DNA of 64,000 bases from Phyllobacterium phragmitis (GCF_002980495.1 NZ_PVBR01000011.1:62001-126000), one strand, 5' to 3'. Shown: positions 10,778 through 20,132, numbered from the stretch's first letter. The notes: generated by a model from the sequence alone, not told the origin. Program-made: numbers and translations.

Positions 10778-11554
10778 GTGAAGAATCTTTTTCAATCCCT
10801 AAAGTTCGCCAGGTCTCCTCGGCGGGTCCAAAGACGGCGGCTTTCAATCGACATCTCGCGCATTGCAGCTTACGTCATCGGTGACGTGCATGGTTGCTAT
10901 GACCAGCTCATGACGCTCGAACGCATCATCGCCGCAGACGCCAGCCGGCTGCCTGGTCCGAAGCTGATCGTCATGCTCGGCGATTATGTCGACCGCGGGC
11001 CTGATTCTGCGCAAGTCGTCGAGCATCTCCTCAATCCACCGCCCCAGGATTTTCATCGCATCTGCCTCACAGGCAATCACGAGATGGCGATGCTCGATTA
11101 TCTGGATGGGCACCTCTCGTTGGAGCGCTGGCTGCAGATGGGCGCCGCCTCCACCCTGCTCTCCTATGGCATGGACGTGGATCACATGCGGCAGGTCTAT
11201 CGTTCACCGCAGGAACGCGACGACAGGATCCGCTCTGCGATTCCCGAAAGCCACAAGGAATTCCTGCGTTCCCTGCCGATCCTGATCGATGCCGATCGTT
11301 TTCTCCTCGTCCACGCGGGAATAAGGCCCGGCATACCGCTCGACGAGCAGACTGATGAAGACCTCGTTTTCATTCGCAGGGAATTTATCGATAATGCCCA
11401 TCTGCTGGAGCAATGGGTGATCCATGGTCACACACCGGTGGAAAAGGCACACCCGGAAGGACGAAGGATCAATATCGATACGGGCGCGTTTTATTCCGGC
11501 AGGCTCAGTGCGCTGCGCCTGTGGAACAAGAGGGGCCGCATCCTCTCGACCTGA
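10778..11554 (+). CDS. PPP-family metallophosphoesterase (serine/threonine phosphatase or Ap4A-hydrolase-like)
   Basis: 258 residues from a GTG at 10778 with GGGGAAG upstream. All PPP-superfamily signature blocks are present in order: GDVHG (about residue 35), GDYVDRGP (about 69), GNHE (about 98), VHAG and HGHTPV near the C-terminus. These bind two metal ions and the phosphate. Similar rhizobial proteins are annotated as serine/threonine protein phosphatases, but a dinucleoside-polyphosphate substrate is equally possible. It is convergent with exoP with only 10 bp between stops; whether it acts on the ExoP tyrosine kinase is unknown. Confidence 0.85.
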   Translation: MKNLFQSLKFARSPRRVQRRRLSIDISRIAAYVIGDVHGCYDQLMTLERIIAADASRLPGPKLIVMLGDYVDRGPDSAQVVEHLLNPPPQDFHRICLTGNHEMAMLDYLDGHLSLERWLQMGAASTLLSYGMDVDHMRQVYRSPQERDDRIRSAIPESHKEFLRSLPILIDADRFLLVHAGIRPGIPLDEQTDEDLVFIRREFIDNAHLLEQWVIHGHTPVEKAHPEGRRINIDTGAFYSGRLSALRLWNKRGRILST

Positions 11555-11564
11555 TCCCTCGTCC

Positions 11565-13892
11565 TTACGATTTGGACGAAGCGGAACCTGTATCGTCGAG
11601 GTAATAGCTCGAATAGCGGTCCATGAAATGCTCCGAACTTCCATAGGAACTGTATTTCGCAAGCCGCTTCATGTCTGCCTTGTTGAGAACCAGCCCCAGG
11701 ACCTTCGGCGTGATCTGGGTTTCCGCCTGCAGCATCGACCTGACGAGCGCGCGCGGCGTGACGCCCCATTCCGTCACCATGACGAAACCGTCGGCCAGAG
11801 GCGCAAACGCTTTTGAATCGACCACCGGACCGAGAGGCGGAAGATCGACAATGATATATTCGAAGATGCCCCGGGCTTCCTCAAGCAGATTTTTCATGCC
11901 CGCGCAGCAAAGCAGTTCGCTGGTATGCGACAGGTGCCGGGGAACAACCGCCGGGAGAATGGCCAGCTTGGTCTTGCTGTCGATCTTGACAGCGCTCTGC
12001 CAGGGCAGCTCACCGACAATGACTTCGACGAGCCCCTTTTGAGGTGCGAGAGACAGCGCGCGGGTCAGGCCCGGATTGCGCAAATCGCCGTCGATCAGAA
12101 GCGTCTTTGCGCCATTGGCGGCGAGAAGCCCGGCAAAGTTCGCCGCAATGGTGGATTTTCCTTCATTCGGCAGGACGGAAATGATGCCGATCACCTTACT
12201 TTCCCGGCCCTGCAGCACCACGTCGGCCGCGATCTTGGCACTGCGCAGGGTTTCGGCGAAAGCGGAGGCCGGCGCGTCGATGGCAACGCGCATCATGTTG
12301 GTCACACGCGGCGCAGGCCCCTGATCATCCGATGAGGAATTCCGCGAGCCGGCATCGCCGGCGCCGCTGACAACGGGCAAATAACCGAGGAATTTGACGC
12401 CCAAAAGTGCGCGGACTTCCTCGCCCACCCGGAAAAACCGCTCGCGGAACTCGCGCCAGGCGCCGATGCCCGCCCCCGCAAAAAGGCCGAGCAGCAGTGA
12501 TGCAGCGAGGACCATCTTCGTCTTCGGGCTCGACGGATCGGTCGGCTTTGATGCAACGGAGATGATGCGGGCCTTGGCGATCGGGAACGATTGCTGCTGG
12601 GAAGCCTCCTGATAGCGTTTGAGATAGGTCTGATAGAGATCGCTGAGCGCCTGCGACTTCTGCTCCAGTTCTCTGAGGTGGACCAGCGACTCATTTGCCG
12701 TGGAGGTCACGCCCGTAACCCTTTCCAGGCTATCCTTGAGAGACGTCTCGCGCGACTGCGCAACCTCATACTGGTTGTGCAGGCTTGCCGTCATCTGCTT
12801 GAGCTCCTGGAATATCTGCCGCCCGACTTCCTGTTGCTCGGTGCGAAGGCTCACGGCTTGCGGATGATCCTCGCCATAGAGGTTGGTGATTTCCTGGATA
12901 CGTTTGGTGATTGTCAGATAACGGGTTCTCAGCGTCGAGACGACCGACGTGTTCGACTGATCCGAAAGAACCGCAGCGTTGCTGACCGCCGCTTCCGGAC
13001 CGCTGTCAACGATCGATTTGTATTGGTTATATTGTGCCAGCGCCCGTGCCGTATCCGCCTGCGCCAGAATGAATTGGCTGTTGAGATCGGAAAGCTGCTG
13101 TTCGGAAACCAGGGCACCCTTCGCCGAAGTCAGGCCATTGGCCGCCCTGTAGCGTTCGACATCGAGAGCTGCCTTTTGCGAGCTCTCCTTGAGATTGACA
13201 AGACGGCTCTGCAGCCAAATGGTAGCCCGCTGCGTCGCATCAAAATTCGCATCGAGTTGGTCGGCGAGATAGACATCGGCATAGGCCCGCGTGATTCGGC
13301 CGGCAAGATCGGCATCATTCGACGTATAGTTCAGATCGATGACAAAGCTGCGCCCCTGCCGTTCAACGTTGAGATTGCGTTGAAGAATCGAGGCCGCATA
13401 CATGCGCCGCCCTGCCGATCCGGATATATTCGCCGTTTCTTCTGCTCCGCCTCCGAACATTTGCACGACGCTCTGCACCGTGCCTTTGATCCGCGAGAGG
13501 AGCGATCGCGGCGGGTTCATGAATGTCGCGTTTTCAGTCAGATTTTCGCGGTCCACCACCTTGGCGGCGAGTTCAGTCGATTTCAGGATCGCTATCTGGC
13601 TGAGAATGGTGGCGTCGGTCTGCGCGTTGGCGGGCATTGGTGACGGCTCGTCCGCCAGCTTGCCGAGATTGTCATCGAGCAGAATGCTCGTCCCAGCCGT
13701 GTAATAGGAGGTCGAGAAGATGAGGCTGACGATGCCGAGCATGAGCCCGATCGCCGCGATGATGGCCACCGTCTTTGCCTGGCGTTGCGCCATGGCGAGC
13801 AGATGTTCGACATCGATGAAATTGTCGGCATCCGTCTGCCCCTTCGCGTTTACCGCGAGCCTGTCGTTAAACGGGAGATTGCCTTGATGCAT
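11565..13892 (-). CDS. exoP: ExoP, polysaccharide co-polymerase with BY-kinase domain
   Basis: 775 residues. N-terminal Wzz-type chain-length domain with a first membrane helix at about 41-62 (TVAIIAAIGLMLGIVSLIF), a long periplasmic coiled region, and a second helix KMVLAASLLLGLFAGAGIGA near 455-475. The cytoplasmic domain from about 565 has Walker A VLPNEGKST, the bacterial-tyrosine-kinase Walker A' LLIDGDLRNP and the later IIVDLPP. The C-terminal tail is rich in tyrosines (YSSYGSSEHFMDRYSSYY), the usual autophosphorylation cluster. It controls succinoglycan chain length and export. Last gene of the leftward exoHKLAMONP run; an inverted repeat at 13929-13962 separates it from exoN. Confidence 0.93.
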   Translation of the reverse strand: MHQGNLPFNDRLAVNAKGQTDADNFIDVEHLLAMAQRQAKTVAIIAAIGLMLGIVSLIFSTSYYTAGTSILLDDNLGKLADEPSPMPANAQTDATILSQIAILKSTELAAKVVDRENLTENATFMNPPRSLLSRIKGTVQSVVQMFGGGAEETANISGSAGRRMYAASILQRNLNVERQGRSFVIDLNYTSNDADLAGRITRAYADVYLADQLDANFDATQRATIWLQSRLVNLKESSQKAALDVERYRAANGLTSAKGALVSEQQLSDLNSQFILAQADTARALAQYNQYKSIVDSGPEAAVSNAAVLSDQSNTSVVSTLRTRYLTITKRIQEITNLYGEDHPQAVSLRTEQQEVGRQIFQELKQMTASLHNQYEVAQSRETSLKDSLERVTGVTSTANESLVHLRELEQKSQALSDLYQTYLKRYQEASQQQSFPIAKARIISVASKPTDPSSPKTKMVLAASLLLGLFAGAGIGAWREFRERFFRVGEEVRALLGVKFLGYLPVVSGAGDAGSRNSSSDDQGPAPRVTNMMRVAIDAPASAFAETLRSAKIAADVVLQGRESKVIGIISVLPNEGKSTIAANFAGLLAANGAKTLLIDGDLRNPGLTRALSLAPQKGLVEVIVGELPWQSAVKIDSKTKLAILPAVVPRHLSHTSELLCCAGMKNLLEEARGIFEYIIVDLPPLGPVVDSKAFAPLADGFVMVTEWGVTPRALVRSMLQAETQITPKVLGLVLNKADMKRLAKYSSYGSSEHFMDRYSSYYLDDTGSASSKS

Positions 13893-13928
13893 GATACCGC
13901 CAATTCTTCATATCAATTCAAATGATGA

Positions 13929-13962
13929 GCGCGCGGCCCGCACCAGAATGCAGGCCGCGCGC
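13929..13962 (-). terminator. GC-rich hairpin between exoN and exoP
   Basis: Perfect 10-bp arms GCGCGCGGCC / GGCCGCGCGC with a 14-nt loop, just after the exoN stop (13974) and 37 bp before the exoP start. No long T-run follows on the minus strand, so it may be a partial terminator or an mRNA-processing/stability hairpin that sets exoP level relative to the upstream genes. Confidence 0.55.
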
Positions 13963-13973
13963 CCCGAGCTGTT

Positions 13974-14870
13974 TTACGCCGCTTCGGTCGCCTTCTCATG
14001 CGAGAGGATGATATCGCGCAATGGCTCGAAAATCTGACCGCTGATATCCGCCCGCGCCAGCGCAAAAGCCACATTGGCCTCGATGAAGCCTTCCTTCGAT
14101 CCGCAATCGAAGGTGCGGCCTTCGAACGGAAACGCGAAGAAATCCTGATCGTCTGAAAGGCGCAGCATGGCATCGGTCAGTTGAATCTCGTTACCCGCGC
14201 CCGGTTCCTGTTTTTCCAGTATATCAAAGACATCGGGCTGAAGGATATAGCGCCCATTGATGTAGTAGTTGGACGGCGCAACGGCTGGCGCCGGCTTTTC
14301 GACCATGCCGGAGATCTCGAAACCCTTGCCGATCTCGCGCCCCTTGGCGACGATGCCGTATTTGCCTGTCTCGGAGGGATCGCACTGTTCCACCGCGATC
14401 AGATTGCCGCCCGTGCGCCTGTAGAGATCGACCATGCCGGCCATGCAACCACGCGCGCCGAAAGTCACCATGTCAGGCAGGAGAAGCGCGAAGGGTTCAT
14501 CGCCGATGATATCGCGCGCGCACCAGACCGCGTGTCCGAGACCAAGTGGCGATTGCTGCCTCGTGAAGCTCATGCTCCCGGCTTTCGGCAAAAGGCGCTG
14601 CAGTGATGCAAGCTGCTCCGTTTTACCGGACTGGGTAAGCGTCGAAACGAGTTCCGGCTGAATATCGAAATAGTCTTCAATCGCCGCCTTGTTGCGGCCG
14701 GTGACGAAGACGATATGCTCAATCCCGGCCTCAAGGGCTTCATCGACGGCATATTGCACCACCGGGCGGTCCACGATCGTCAGCATTTCCTTTGGCATGG
14801 ATTTGGTCGCGGGGAGAAACCGCGTGCCAAGACCCGCAACGGGAATGATGGCTTTCTTGACGTCCTTCAT
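13974..14870 (-). CDS. exoN: ExoN/GalU-type UTP--glucose-1-phosphate uridylyltransferase
   Basis: 298 residues; ATG preceded by AAGGAAA. It makes UDP-glucose for the glucosyl units of the polysaccharide. The nucleotidyltransferase signature [19 protein letters not shown] is at the N-terminus, with LPDMVTFG and the later [13 protein letters not shown] and the distal [15 protein letters not shown]. The name exoN is preferred over galU because of its place in the exoHKLAMONP order; it could also be the only galU of the cell. A 104-bp gap separates it from exoO. Confidence 0.9.
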   Translation of the reverse strand: MKDVKKAIIPVAGLGTRFLPATKSMPKEMLTIVDRPVVQYAVDEALEAGIEHIVFVTGRNKAAIEDYFDIQPELVSTLTQSGKTEQLASLQRLLPKAGSMSFTRQQSPLGLGHAVWCARDIIGDEPFALLLPDMVTFGARGCMAGMVDLYRRTGGNLIAVEQCDPSETGKYGIVAKGREIGKGFEISGMVEKPAPAVAPSNYYINGRYILQPDVFDILEKQEPGAGNEIQLTDAMLRLSDDQDFFAFPFEGRTFDCGSKEGFIEANVAFALARADISGQIFEPLRDIILSHEKATEAA

Positions 14871-14974
14871 CGAAATTTCCTTTTCGTTCGAGAGCGGAAG
14901 AAAATACGTTTACTATTCAAGCCCCACCACCTGTTCCACGAGCGAATTTGTCGCTTCTCATTCAATACCCGACC

Positions 14975-15925
14975 TCAACCAGATTTCTGCGGCGCGGTCG
15001 ACGGGATGAGCCGCTTGAGGCGCACCGCAATGGGCATTGACAGATGCCGCAGCGCCAATGGATCCTGCAGTGCCACCTTGACGATCTCTCGGAATGACCG
15101 ACGCTTGATATGTCCGACCAGCGAAATGAAGGATCGCGCTTCCTCGAGACTTCGCGTCCGTCGCGCCTGAGCGGCGCTCGCCTTGTCATCGAGTTCGAAC
15201 GTCTCGAGAAACTTCCTGTCAGCCTCCAGCATCGAATGGATGTGGTGTAGTTCGAGAACCCGGGAAATCGAGCCGGAGCGAAGATGATAGGCATATCCGA
15301 CCGCGGGCTCGACGACGAGCTTGCCGCCTTTCGCCAGAATGGACGCGAGAAAGATGTAATCCTCGCCGATGCGTAAGTCCTCGTCATAGCGAAGACCGTG
15401 CGTTTCGATGAAATCGCGCTCGAAGATCGGTTTCATATAGCCGAAATTGAAGGTCGATTTGAAGACGAGGTTCGACGCGATGAAATCGGCAAGCGTGATC
15501 TCGTGGATCTTTTCCAGATGCCCGGAAGGAAACATCGGCTCCCCCCTCGCTTGGCCTTCCCCGATCACCTCGATATTGTCCACCACTGCTTGCGCGCCGC
15601 TCTTCTCCGCCCGCGCGATCATTCGGGCCATGCGGTCTGGAAGAACAGCATCATCGGCATCGAGCACCGCGATCCAGCGGCCCTTGGCGACGGCCAGTGC
15701 CGCATTGCGCGCGCCGCCCGGACCGCTGTTCTTCGCAAGCGTCACCACATGCACCCGGTTCGCCGGAAACGAAGCGGCGATTGCCGCGGTGCGATCGGTC
15801 GATCTGTCGTTCGCGACAATGATCTCGACGCTGACGCCGCGCTGCGCCAGTGCGCTTTCGATGGCGCGGCCGATCGTCTCCTCGGCATTATAGGCGGCGA
15901 TGACGAAGGTGACGTCAGGTTGCAC
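14975..15925 (-). CDS. exoO: ExoO-like family 2 glycosyltransferase
   Basis: 316 residues from the GTG at 15925, chosen because GGAGG lies 8 nt upstream; ATGs at 15940 and 15967 lack a good ribosome-binding site. GT-A fold with VTFVIAAYNAEETIG, the nucleotide motif VANDRSTD, and the metal-binding VLDADDAVL; acceptor-side motif LRIGEDYIF. ExoO adds a beta-1,6-linked glucose during assembly of the succinoglycan octasaccharide on undecaprenyl phosphate. It overlaps exoM by 11 bp. Assignment among the related ExoO/ExoU/ExoW proteins rests on gene order. Confidence 0.8.
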   Translation of the reverse strand: MQPDVTFVIAAYNAEETIGRAIESALAQRGVSVEIIVANDRSTDRTAAIAASFPANRVHVVTLAKNSGPGGARNAALAVAKGRWIAVLDADDAVLPDRMARMIARAEKSGAQAVVDNIEVIGEGQARGEPMFPSGHLEKIHEITLADFIASNLVFKSTFNFGYMKPIFERDFIETHGLRYDEDLRIGEDYIFLASILAKGGKLVVEPAVGYAYHLRSGSISRVLELHHIHSMLEADRKFLETFELDDKASAAQARRTRSLEEARSFISLVGHIKRRSFREIVKVALQDPLALRHLSMPIAVRLKRLIPSTAPQKSG

Positions 15926-16913
15926 GGGATTTGCCTCCATTCGCCGGCGCCATGGCCGTCTCGCCATATTGCTGGATTTCCCGGATGCCCATTAGTCCGC
16001 TGACGACGCCTGCATGCATGACGCCGCGCAGCAGCGAACGGTTGCGATGTACGGGCGAAAATGCAGTAACGAGTGCTGCGGCGAAGCTGTAGCAAGCCTT
16101 TGCCGTCGCAAGGCCCACCTGCTTGGAAAGGACTAACTGCTTGGAAAGACCAGCGCCGGTTGCCTTCCTGCTGAGCAGCCGTCCATGCGTCTGGCCGACG
16201 CGGAAGCGCCTTTTGCAAAGCCATGAGAACCTTGCCCGCCCCTCCGGAACAGGCTCATGCATCCAAGCCTCCGGAGCGTAGGCGATCTTGCCGCCGGCCT
16301 CGTGAAGCTCGGAGAAATATTGCGTATCTTCGCCGCCGCTGCGGCCAAGCGCCAGGCTGAAACGCCGCCCGGCGACGGAAGGCGAAGCACGCCGCAGAAG
16401 AACGTTGCACGTATAGCCGGTGCGGATTTCGCCCCCGATCCAGACGGGGAAGGTCGAATGGAAATCGCCCTTGCTCATCCAGCGCGGCGCATCCTTGCCA
16501 TAGGACGCTTGCACGGGTCCGAGAACCGCGTCAGCATCCGTGTCCTGCGCGGTGGTCAGGAGATAGGCCAGCCAATCTTCCGAGGCTGTTTCGTCATCAT
16601 CGATGAAGGCGATGAAATCACCATCGCTCGCATCGAGGCAGGCGTTACGGGCGATCGAAATATTGGACGCCGGGCTATGAATATAGCGCAGTTCGAAGGG
16701 CAACGCCGGCGCCAGTTTCGCGATGCGCTCCTTCGCGCTCGGCTCAACATCATTATCGGAGACGATGACACGGACGCGACAGTTTTCCGGCAGCGCCTGC
16801 TTTCCCAGCGAGCGCAGGGTCGCTTCCAACTCCGTGCGGCGATAGGTGCAGACGCCGATGTCGATCCGCAATTCCGCCGACCCATTATCCATCACTTCGG
16901 TAAAGCCGTTCAT
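15915..16913 (-). CDS. exoM: ExoM-like family 2 glycosyltransferase
   Basis: 332 residues. The opening LRIDIGVCTYRRTELEATLRSL, the IVSDND motif, the SPASNISIARNACLD segment and IAFIDDDE (metal-binding) match the ExoM group, which adds a beta-1,4 glucose in the succinoglycan repeat. A hydrophobic stretch near the C-terminus (ACYSFAAALVTAF) may contact the membrane. The start overlaps the exoA stop by 4 bp (ATGA) and the stop overlaps exoO, so the genes are translationally linked. An alternative ATG lies 7 codons downstream. Confidence 0.82.
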   Translation of the reverse strand: MNGFTEVMDNGSAELRIDIGVCTYRRTELEATLRSLGKQALPENCRVRVIVSDNDVEPSAKERIAKLAPALPFELRYIHSPASNISIARNACLDASDGDFIAFIDDDETASEDWLAYLLTTAQDTDADAVLGPVQASYGKDAPRWMSKGDFHSTFPVWIGGEIRTGYTCNVLLRRASPSVAGRRFSLALGRSGGEDTQYFSELHEAGGKIAYAPEAWMHEPVPEGRARFSWLCKRRFRVGQTHGRLLSRKATGAGLSKQLVLSKQVGLATAKACYSFAAALVTAFSPVHRNRSLLRGVMHAGVVSGLMGIREIQQYGETAMAPANGGKSRAT

Positions 16914-17941
16914 GAGGACGGATCCGGGCGTTTACGGAAACCGAGAAGTTGCAGCCAGAAACCCGTGGACCAGGCAAAATGCATGATCATCGCGGAAACC
17001 GCTGCAAGCGGGCCATAGGGATTGCGCTCGCCGACCGCCATCCAGATGCCGTAGCCAAGGCAGATCGTCACCCACAGCACGGCCGGCACCGCAGCCGACC
17101 AATGGAGGACGGCAAGGAAGGTCCCCGCCACCACCGGCAGCACCATGAGCGGCACCACCTGACGGAGCTTCGGGATGATGCGGTGCTTCGCGAGGTTCTT
17201 CGCCCTGCCTCTCCCGTAGCCGAGATATTGTCGGAAGAGCTGGGAAGCCGAGGCTCTGGGATAATAGACCATCAGCGTCTTGTCGGTCATCCAGATGCGG
17301 AAACCTGCCCTTGCGAGTCGGTAATCGAGTTCGGCATCCTCATTATGAGTGAAAGTTTCGTCATAACCGCCGACCTGCCGGAAGGCCGCGATGCGCATCA
17401 GCGCGTGGTGGCCATGGTCGGTCCAGTGCCCTTTCGCGCCGTGGCGATGCTTGGCGCCACCATTGCCGAGCTTGGAATTCTGCGCCGAAGCGGTGGCTTT
17501 CTGGAAAGTGCTGAAACCTTCCGTCGCCATGGCGACCACGACGGAATCGGCCTCCTTTGCCTCGACCTCTTCGAGAAGCCTCTCACAATAGTCGGCGGGA
17601 TATTTTCCATGTGCGTCGATGCGGATGAAATAATCATGGTCATCGCCATAGGTGGCGACCGCCAGATTGATGGCCGCGCTCTGGATGCGCTTTTCATTGT
17701 GCAGGAGAACGATACGGGAATTCCGCTGCATCATTTCTTCGACGATATGCGGCGTGCCGTCGGTGCTGCCTCCGTCCGCAACAATAATTTTCATGTCATA
17801 CCGTTCGGCATCGAGGCTGAATTGTTCAAGCAAGGCTCCGATATGCCGGGCCTCGTTCAGGCAGGGGATGACGACGAGGCATCGACCGGCAAAACTTTGC
17901 TCTGTTGCGCTTGGCACGGCTGTCTCATCTCCTGTTTTCAT
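16910..17941 (-). CDS. exoA: ExoA-like family 2 glycosyltransferase with C-terminal membrane helices
   Basis: 343 residues from the ATG at 17941 (GGGACTGAG upstream); an ATG at 17974 precedes it by 11 codons. Catalytic part: CLVVIPCLNEARHIG, IVADGGSTDGT, YFIRIDAHGKYP and THNEDAELDYR. Two or three hydrophobic segments follow (VVPLMVLPVVAGTFLAVL, AVSAMIMHFAWSTGFWL), as in ExoA, which adds the first beta-1,3 glucose onto the lipid-linked galactose. Ends in an ATGA overlap with exoM and starts 37 bp after the exoL stop. Confidence 0.85.
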   Translation of the reverse strand: MKTGDETAVPSATEQSFAGRCLVVIPCLNEARHIGALLEQFSLDAERYDMKIIVADGGSTDGTPHIVEEMMQRNSRIVLLHNEKRIQSAAINLAVATYGDDHDYFIRIDAHGKYPADYCERLLEEVEAKEADSVVVAMATEGFSTFQKATASAQNSKLGNGGAKHRHGAKGHWTDHGHHALMRIAAFRQVGGYDETFTHNEDAELDYRLARAGFRIWMTDKTLMVYYPRASASQLFRQYLGYGRGRAKNLAKHRIIPKLRQVVPLMVLPVVAGTFLAVLHWSAAVPAVLWVTICLGYGIWMAVGERNPYGPLAAVSAMIMHFAWSTGFWLQLLGFRKRPDPSS

Positions 17942-17977
17942 CTCAGTCCCCCAGTTCAGCGAAATCATCAGCAAAAA

Positions 17978-19150
17978 TCAGGCCGCGGCCTGCATGGCGC
18001 TCTTGCGTATTGGAACAAGCTGACACAGGCGCCCCACCAACGCGCGGCAATCATCTTCGTTGCACACCCACATCCTGCGGTCCTGCGCCGCGACCTTGGA
18101 GTGCGCGAGCTCATATTGCTTCGCATCGAGCCCATCGAACAGGGCAGTAAGCTCGCCCACATCAGGCTTGGAAAGCACGAAGCCGATATCGTTCGCCTTC
18201 AGGAACAGCGATGTTTCGGTCCCCTGCATCGCGATCGGGACGCAATGATAGCGGCAGCTCTCATAAAGCCTGTTGGGCAGAAGCCAATCCGAATTCTGCC
18301 CTTCCTCGAAGAAGTCGACGGCCCAGGAGAAATGCACGTCGCCATAGATGCGCGCCAAATCCTCCGGGTTGCGGTAGGGACCATGAAACTGCATGAACGG
18401 TTCGGCGGCGACGAAGCCGTCGAAATCCTCGAACTCCGTATAAGCCGGCCGCCCCCGCAGGATGATTTCCACCCTGCCCTCCATCCGGCGCGAGAATTCC
18501 GACAGAAGCTCCAGGGAACGGCGGCAGCGCAAGGCGCCGAACCAACCGATTTCCCAAGGTTCGCCCCCAGTTGGCACCGATGTCGGTGTGATCATTTGGT
18601 CCGTATGGTTCCCGAGTTCCAGCACCTTGTTCTCGACCAGTTCGACCGGCATGCCCAACTGGCCAAATGGCTCGAAATATTGCCTGACAAATGCCGGGGA
18701 CGAAGTGATGAGAAGCGCTGCATTGCGGCCGAGCGCGCGCTCCGCCGAGCGTATCGCCTTGCCGGCCAGATCCTGCCTTAGGAGCAGGCGGTGGACGTCG
18801 AGGCATTCATAGACGATCGGCGCATCGCCGGAAAAGATCGTCCTCGCCCGGTTGGCCAGCGCCAGCATTTCCAGATTGCGGCCGATGATCACGTCAGGCT
18901 TCGCCACATTCTTCAACACCGCCCCGAGCGACAACGCCGCCTGCGCCACCGCTGCAAGACGCTGCGCGAAACGGCCATCGCTGGTCTTTCCCAAGTCGAT
19001 GGGCATAACCCCCGCTACCTCCGCGACCGGTTCATGGCTGCGCCTGAAGCCGGCGAGCGTCACGACTGCGCCGCCCGCTTGCAACATGACCACACGGCGA
19101 CGAACCGCAGGGTCGGAAAGATCATGCACCAGGTACAGGACTTGCAGCAT
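17978..19150 (-). CDS. exoL: ExoL-like glycosyltransferase
   Basis: 390 residues from the ATG at 19150; the frame extends to 19204 but that part would run through the regulatory inverted repeat at 19197-19211. Start reads MLQVLYLVHDLSDPAVRRRV. The fold looks like a GT-B enzyme: an N-terminal half with IIGRNLEMLALA and VYECLDVHR, then a C-terminal half with EIGWFGALRCRRSL and ENKVLEL. ExoL adds the third sugar (beta-1,4 glucose) of the succinoglycan subunit. Two copies of the 15-bp repeat lie directly upstream, suggesting a promoter inside the exo unit. Confidence 0.82.
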   Translation of the reverse strand: MLQVLYLVHDLSDPAVRRRVVMLQAGGAVVTLAGFRRSHEPVAEVAGVMPIDLGKTSDGRFAQRLAAVAQAALSLGAVLKNVAKPDVIIGRNLEMLALANRARTIFSGDAPIVYECLDVHRLLLRQDLAGKAIRSAERALGRNAALLITSSPAFVRQYFEPFGQLGMPVELVENKVLELGNHTDQMITPTSVPTGGEPWEIGWFGALRCRRSLELLSEFSRRMEGRVEIILRGRPAYTEFEDFDGFVAAEPFMQFHGPYRNPEDLARIYGDVHFSWAVDFFEEGQNSDWLLPNRLYESCRYHCVPIAMQGTETSLFLKANDIGFVLSKPDVGELTALFDGLDAKQYELAHSKVAAQDRRMWVCNEDDCRALVGRLCQLVPIRKSAMQAAA

Positions 19151-19196
19151 GAGATCATTCCGCAGTTGATCTGGAAGGACAGGGTAATACAGCCTG

Positions 19197-19211
19197 TGTT
19201 GCACCGCAACA
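19197..19211. promoter_or_regulatory. exo 15-bp inverted repeat, copy 1 (upstream of exoL)
   Basis: TGTTGCACCGCAACA: perfect 6-bp arms with a 3-nt centre, 47 bp upstream of the exoL start. This is the most symmetrical copy of the repeat shared by the exo promoters. Confidence 0.65.
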
Positions 19212-19275
19212 TCGCAATGTCGACCGTCTCTTGAAGAACTTTACCATGTAATGCTCGACGCTTGTAAAAGATTTA

Positions 19276-19290
19276 TGATGCACTGCAACA
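19276..19290. promoter_or_regulatory. exo 15-bp inverted repeat, copy 2 (upstream of exoL)
   Basis: TGATGCACTGCAACA: one mismatch to the arms. Sits directly after the exoK stop codon at 19291, 79 bp from copy 1 start to start (about 7.5 helical turns), so paired occupancy is possible. Confidence 0.6.
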
Positions 19291-20100
19291 TTACTTGAGC
19301 GTACAGGCAACGGATTCAGGAAACTGACAGGGATCACCCAGGGCGGTGAAGGCGACACGGGTAAATTGCGCCGAGACAGGCTCGGTCGGATCGCTGAACT
19401 TTCCCAGCCATGACGCCAGATTATCGCTGGCCCAAAGGCTCAGATAAATCTTCTGCGCATGCGACGGCAGCGCCGCCGGATCGGTAACGGTATGGACCAG
19501 CTTGCCGTTCACATAATAACGCAAACTGTCCTTTTCCCAGACGAAGGCATAATCGTTGAATGCCGCGTTGGCGTTGCCCGGCACGGGAACCAGTTTCTCA
19601 TTGCCGCCCTTGCCGTTGACATAGGAATTGAGTTGGACCGTCGAAGGGTCCTTGCCCAGGAACTCGAAATCGATCTCGTCCCAGGGCTGTTTGTGGGTCG
19701 GGCCGATATAGGTGAAGAAGCTTGAATTGAAGCCCGAGCCCGCCACGGCCTTGATGCGGGCTTCATAGGTGCCATAGCTGAAACGTGCATAGGTCTGGAT
19801 CTCACCGCAGACATGCTGACGGTCTTTGGCCTGTCTGCGCGCATAGCTTAGGCTGAGCGTCCCATCGGCGATCTTCACCTGGTCCGCCGCCCATGTGCAA
19901 TTCTGGTGATCGCCATTGTTCCAGCCGTCGGAAACGTACCAGCGGCGTTTGTCGAGGCTGGAGAAATCTTCGACAAAGGATTTTCCGGTCTTCTGCGCCT
20001 GGTCGGTCTCCTGTGCCTGCGAAGACGGAACAGATGCCATGCCCGGGACAACAAGAACCAGGATGGCCAAAATCGGACGGATCGAGCTTGAGGTCGTCAT
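19291..20100 (-). CDS. exoK: ExoK, secreted endo-beta-1,3-1,4-glycanase (GH16)
   Basis: 269 residues from the ATG at 20100 (AAGGAA upstream); an alternative ATG at 20133 overlaps the exoH stop. A signal peptide (IRPILAILVLVVPGMASV, cleavage after SSQA) directs export. The family 16 active site is QPWDEIDFEFLG, with the two catalytic glutamates in DEIDFE. ExoK trims nascent succinoglycan to lower-molecular-weight forms. Lies between exoH and exoL, as in Sinorhizobium. Confidence 0.9.
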   Translation of the reverse strand: MTTSSSIRPILAILVLVVPGMASVPSSQAQETDQAQKTGKSFVEDFSSLDKRRWYVSDGWNNGDHQNCTWAADQVKIADGTLSLSYARRQAKDRQHVCGEIQTYARFSYGTYEARIKAVAGSGFNSSFFTYIGPTHKQPWDEIDFEFLGKDPSTVQLNSYVNGKGGNEKLVPVPGNANAAFNDYAFVWEKDSLRYYVNGKLVHTVTDPAALPSHAQKIYLSLWASDNLASWLGKFSDPTEPVSAQFTRVAFTALGDPCQFPESVACTLK

Positions 20101-20132
20101 GGACGGTTCCTTTTTGACAGATGGAGAATACA

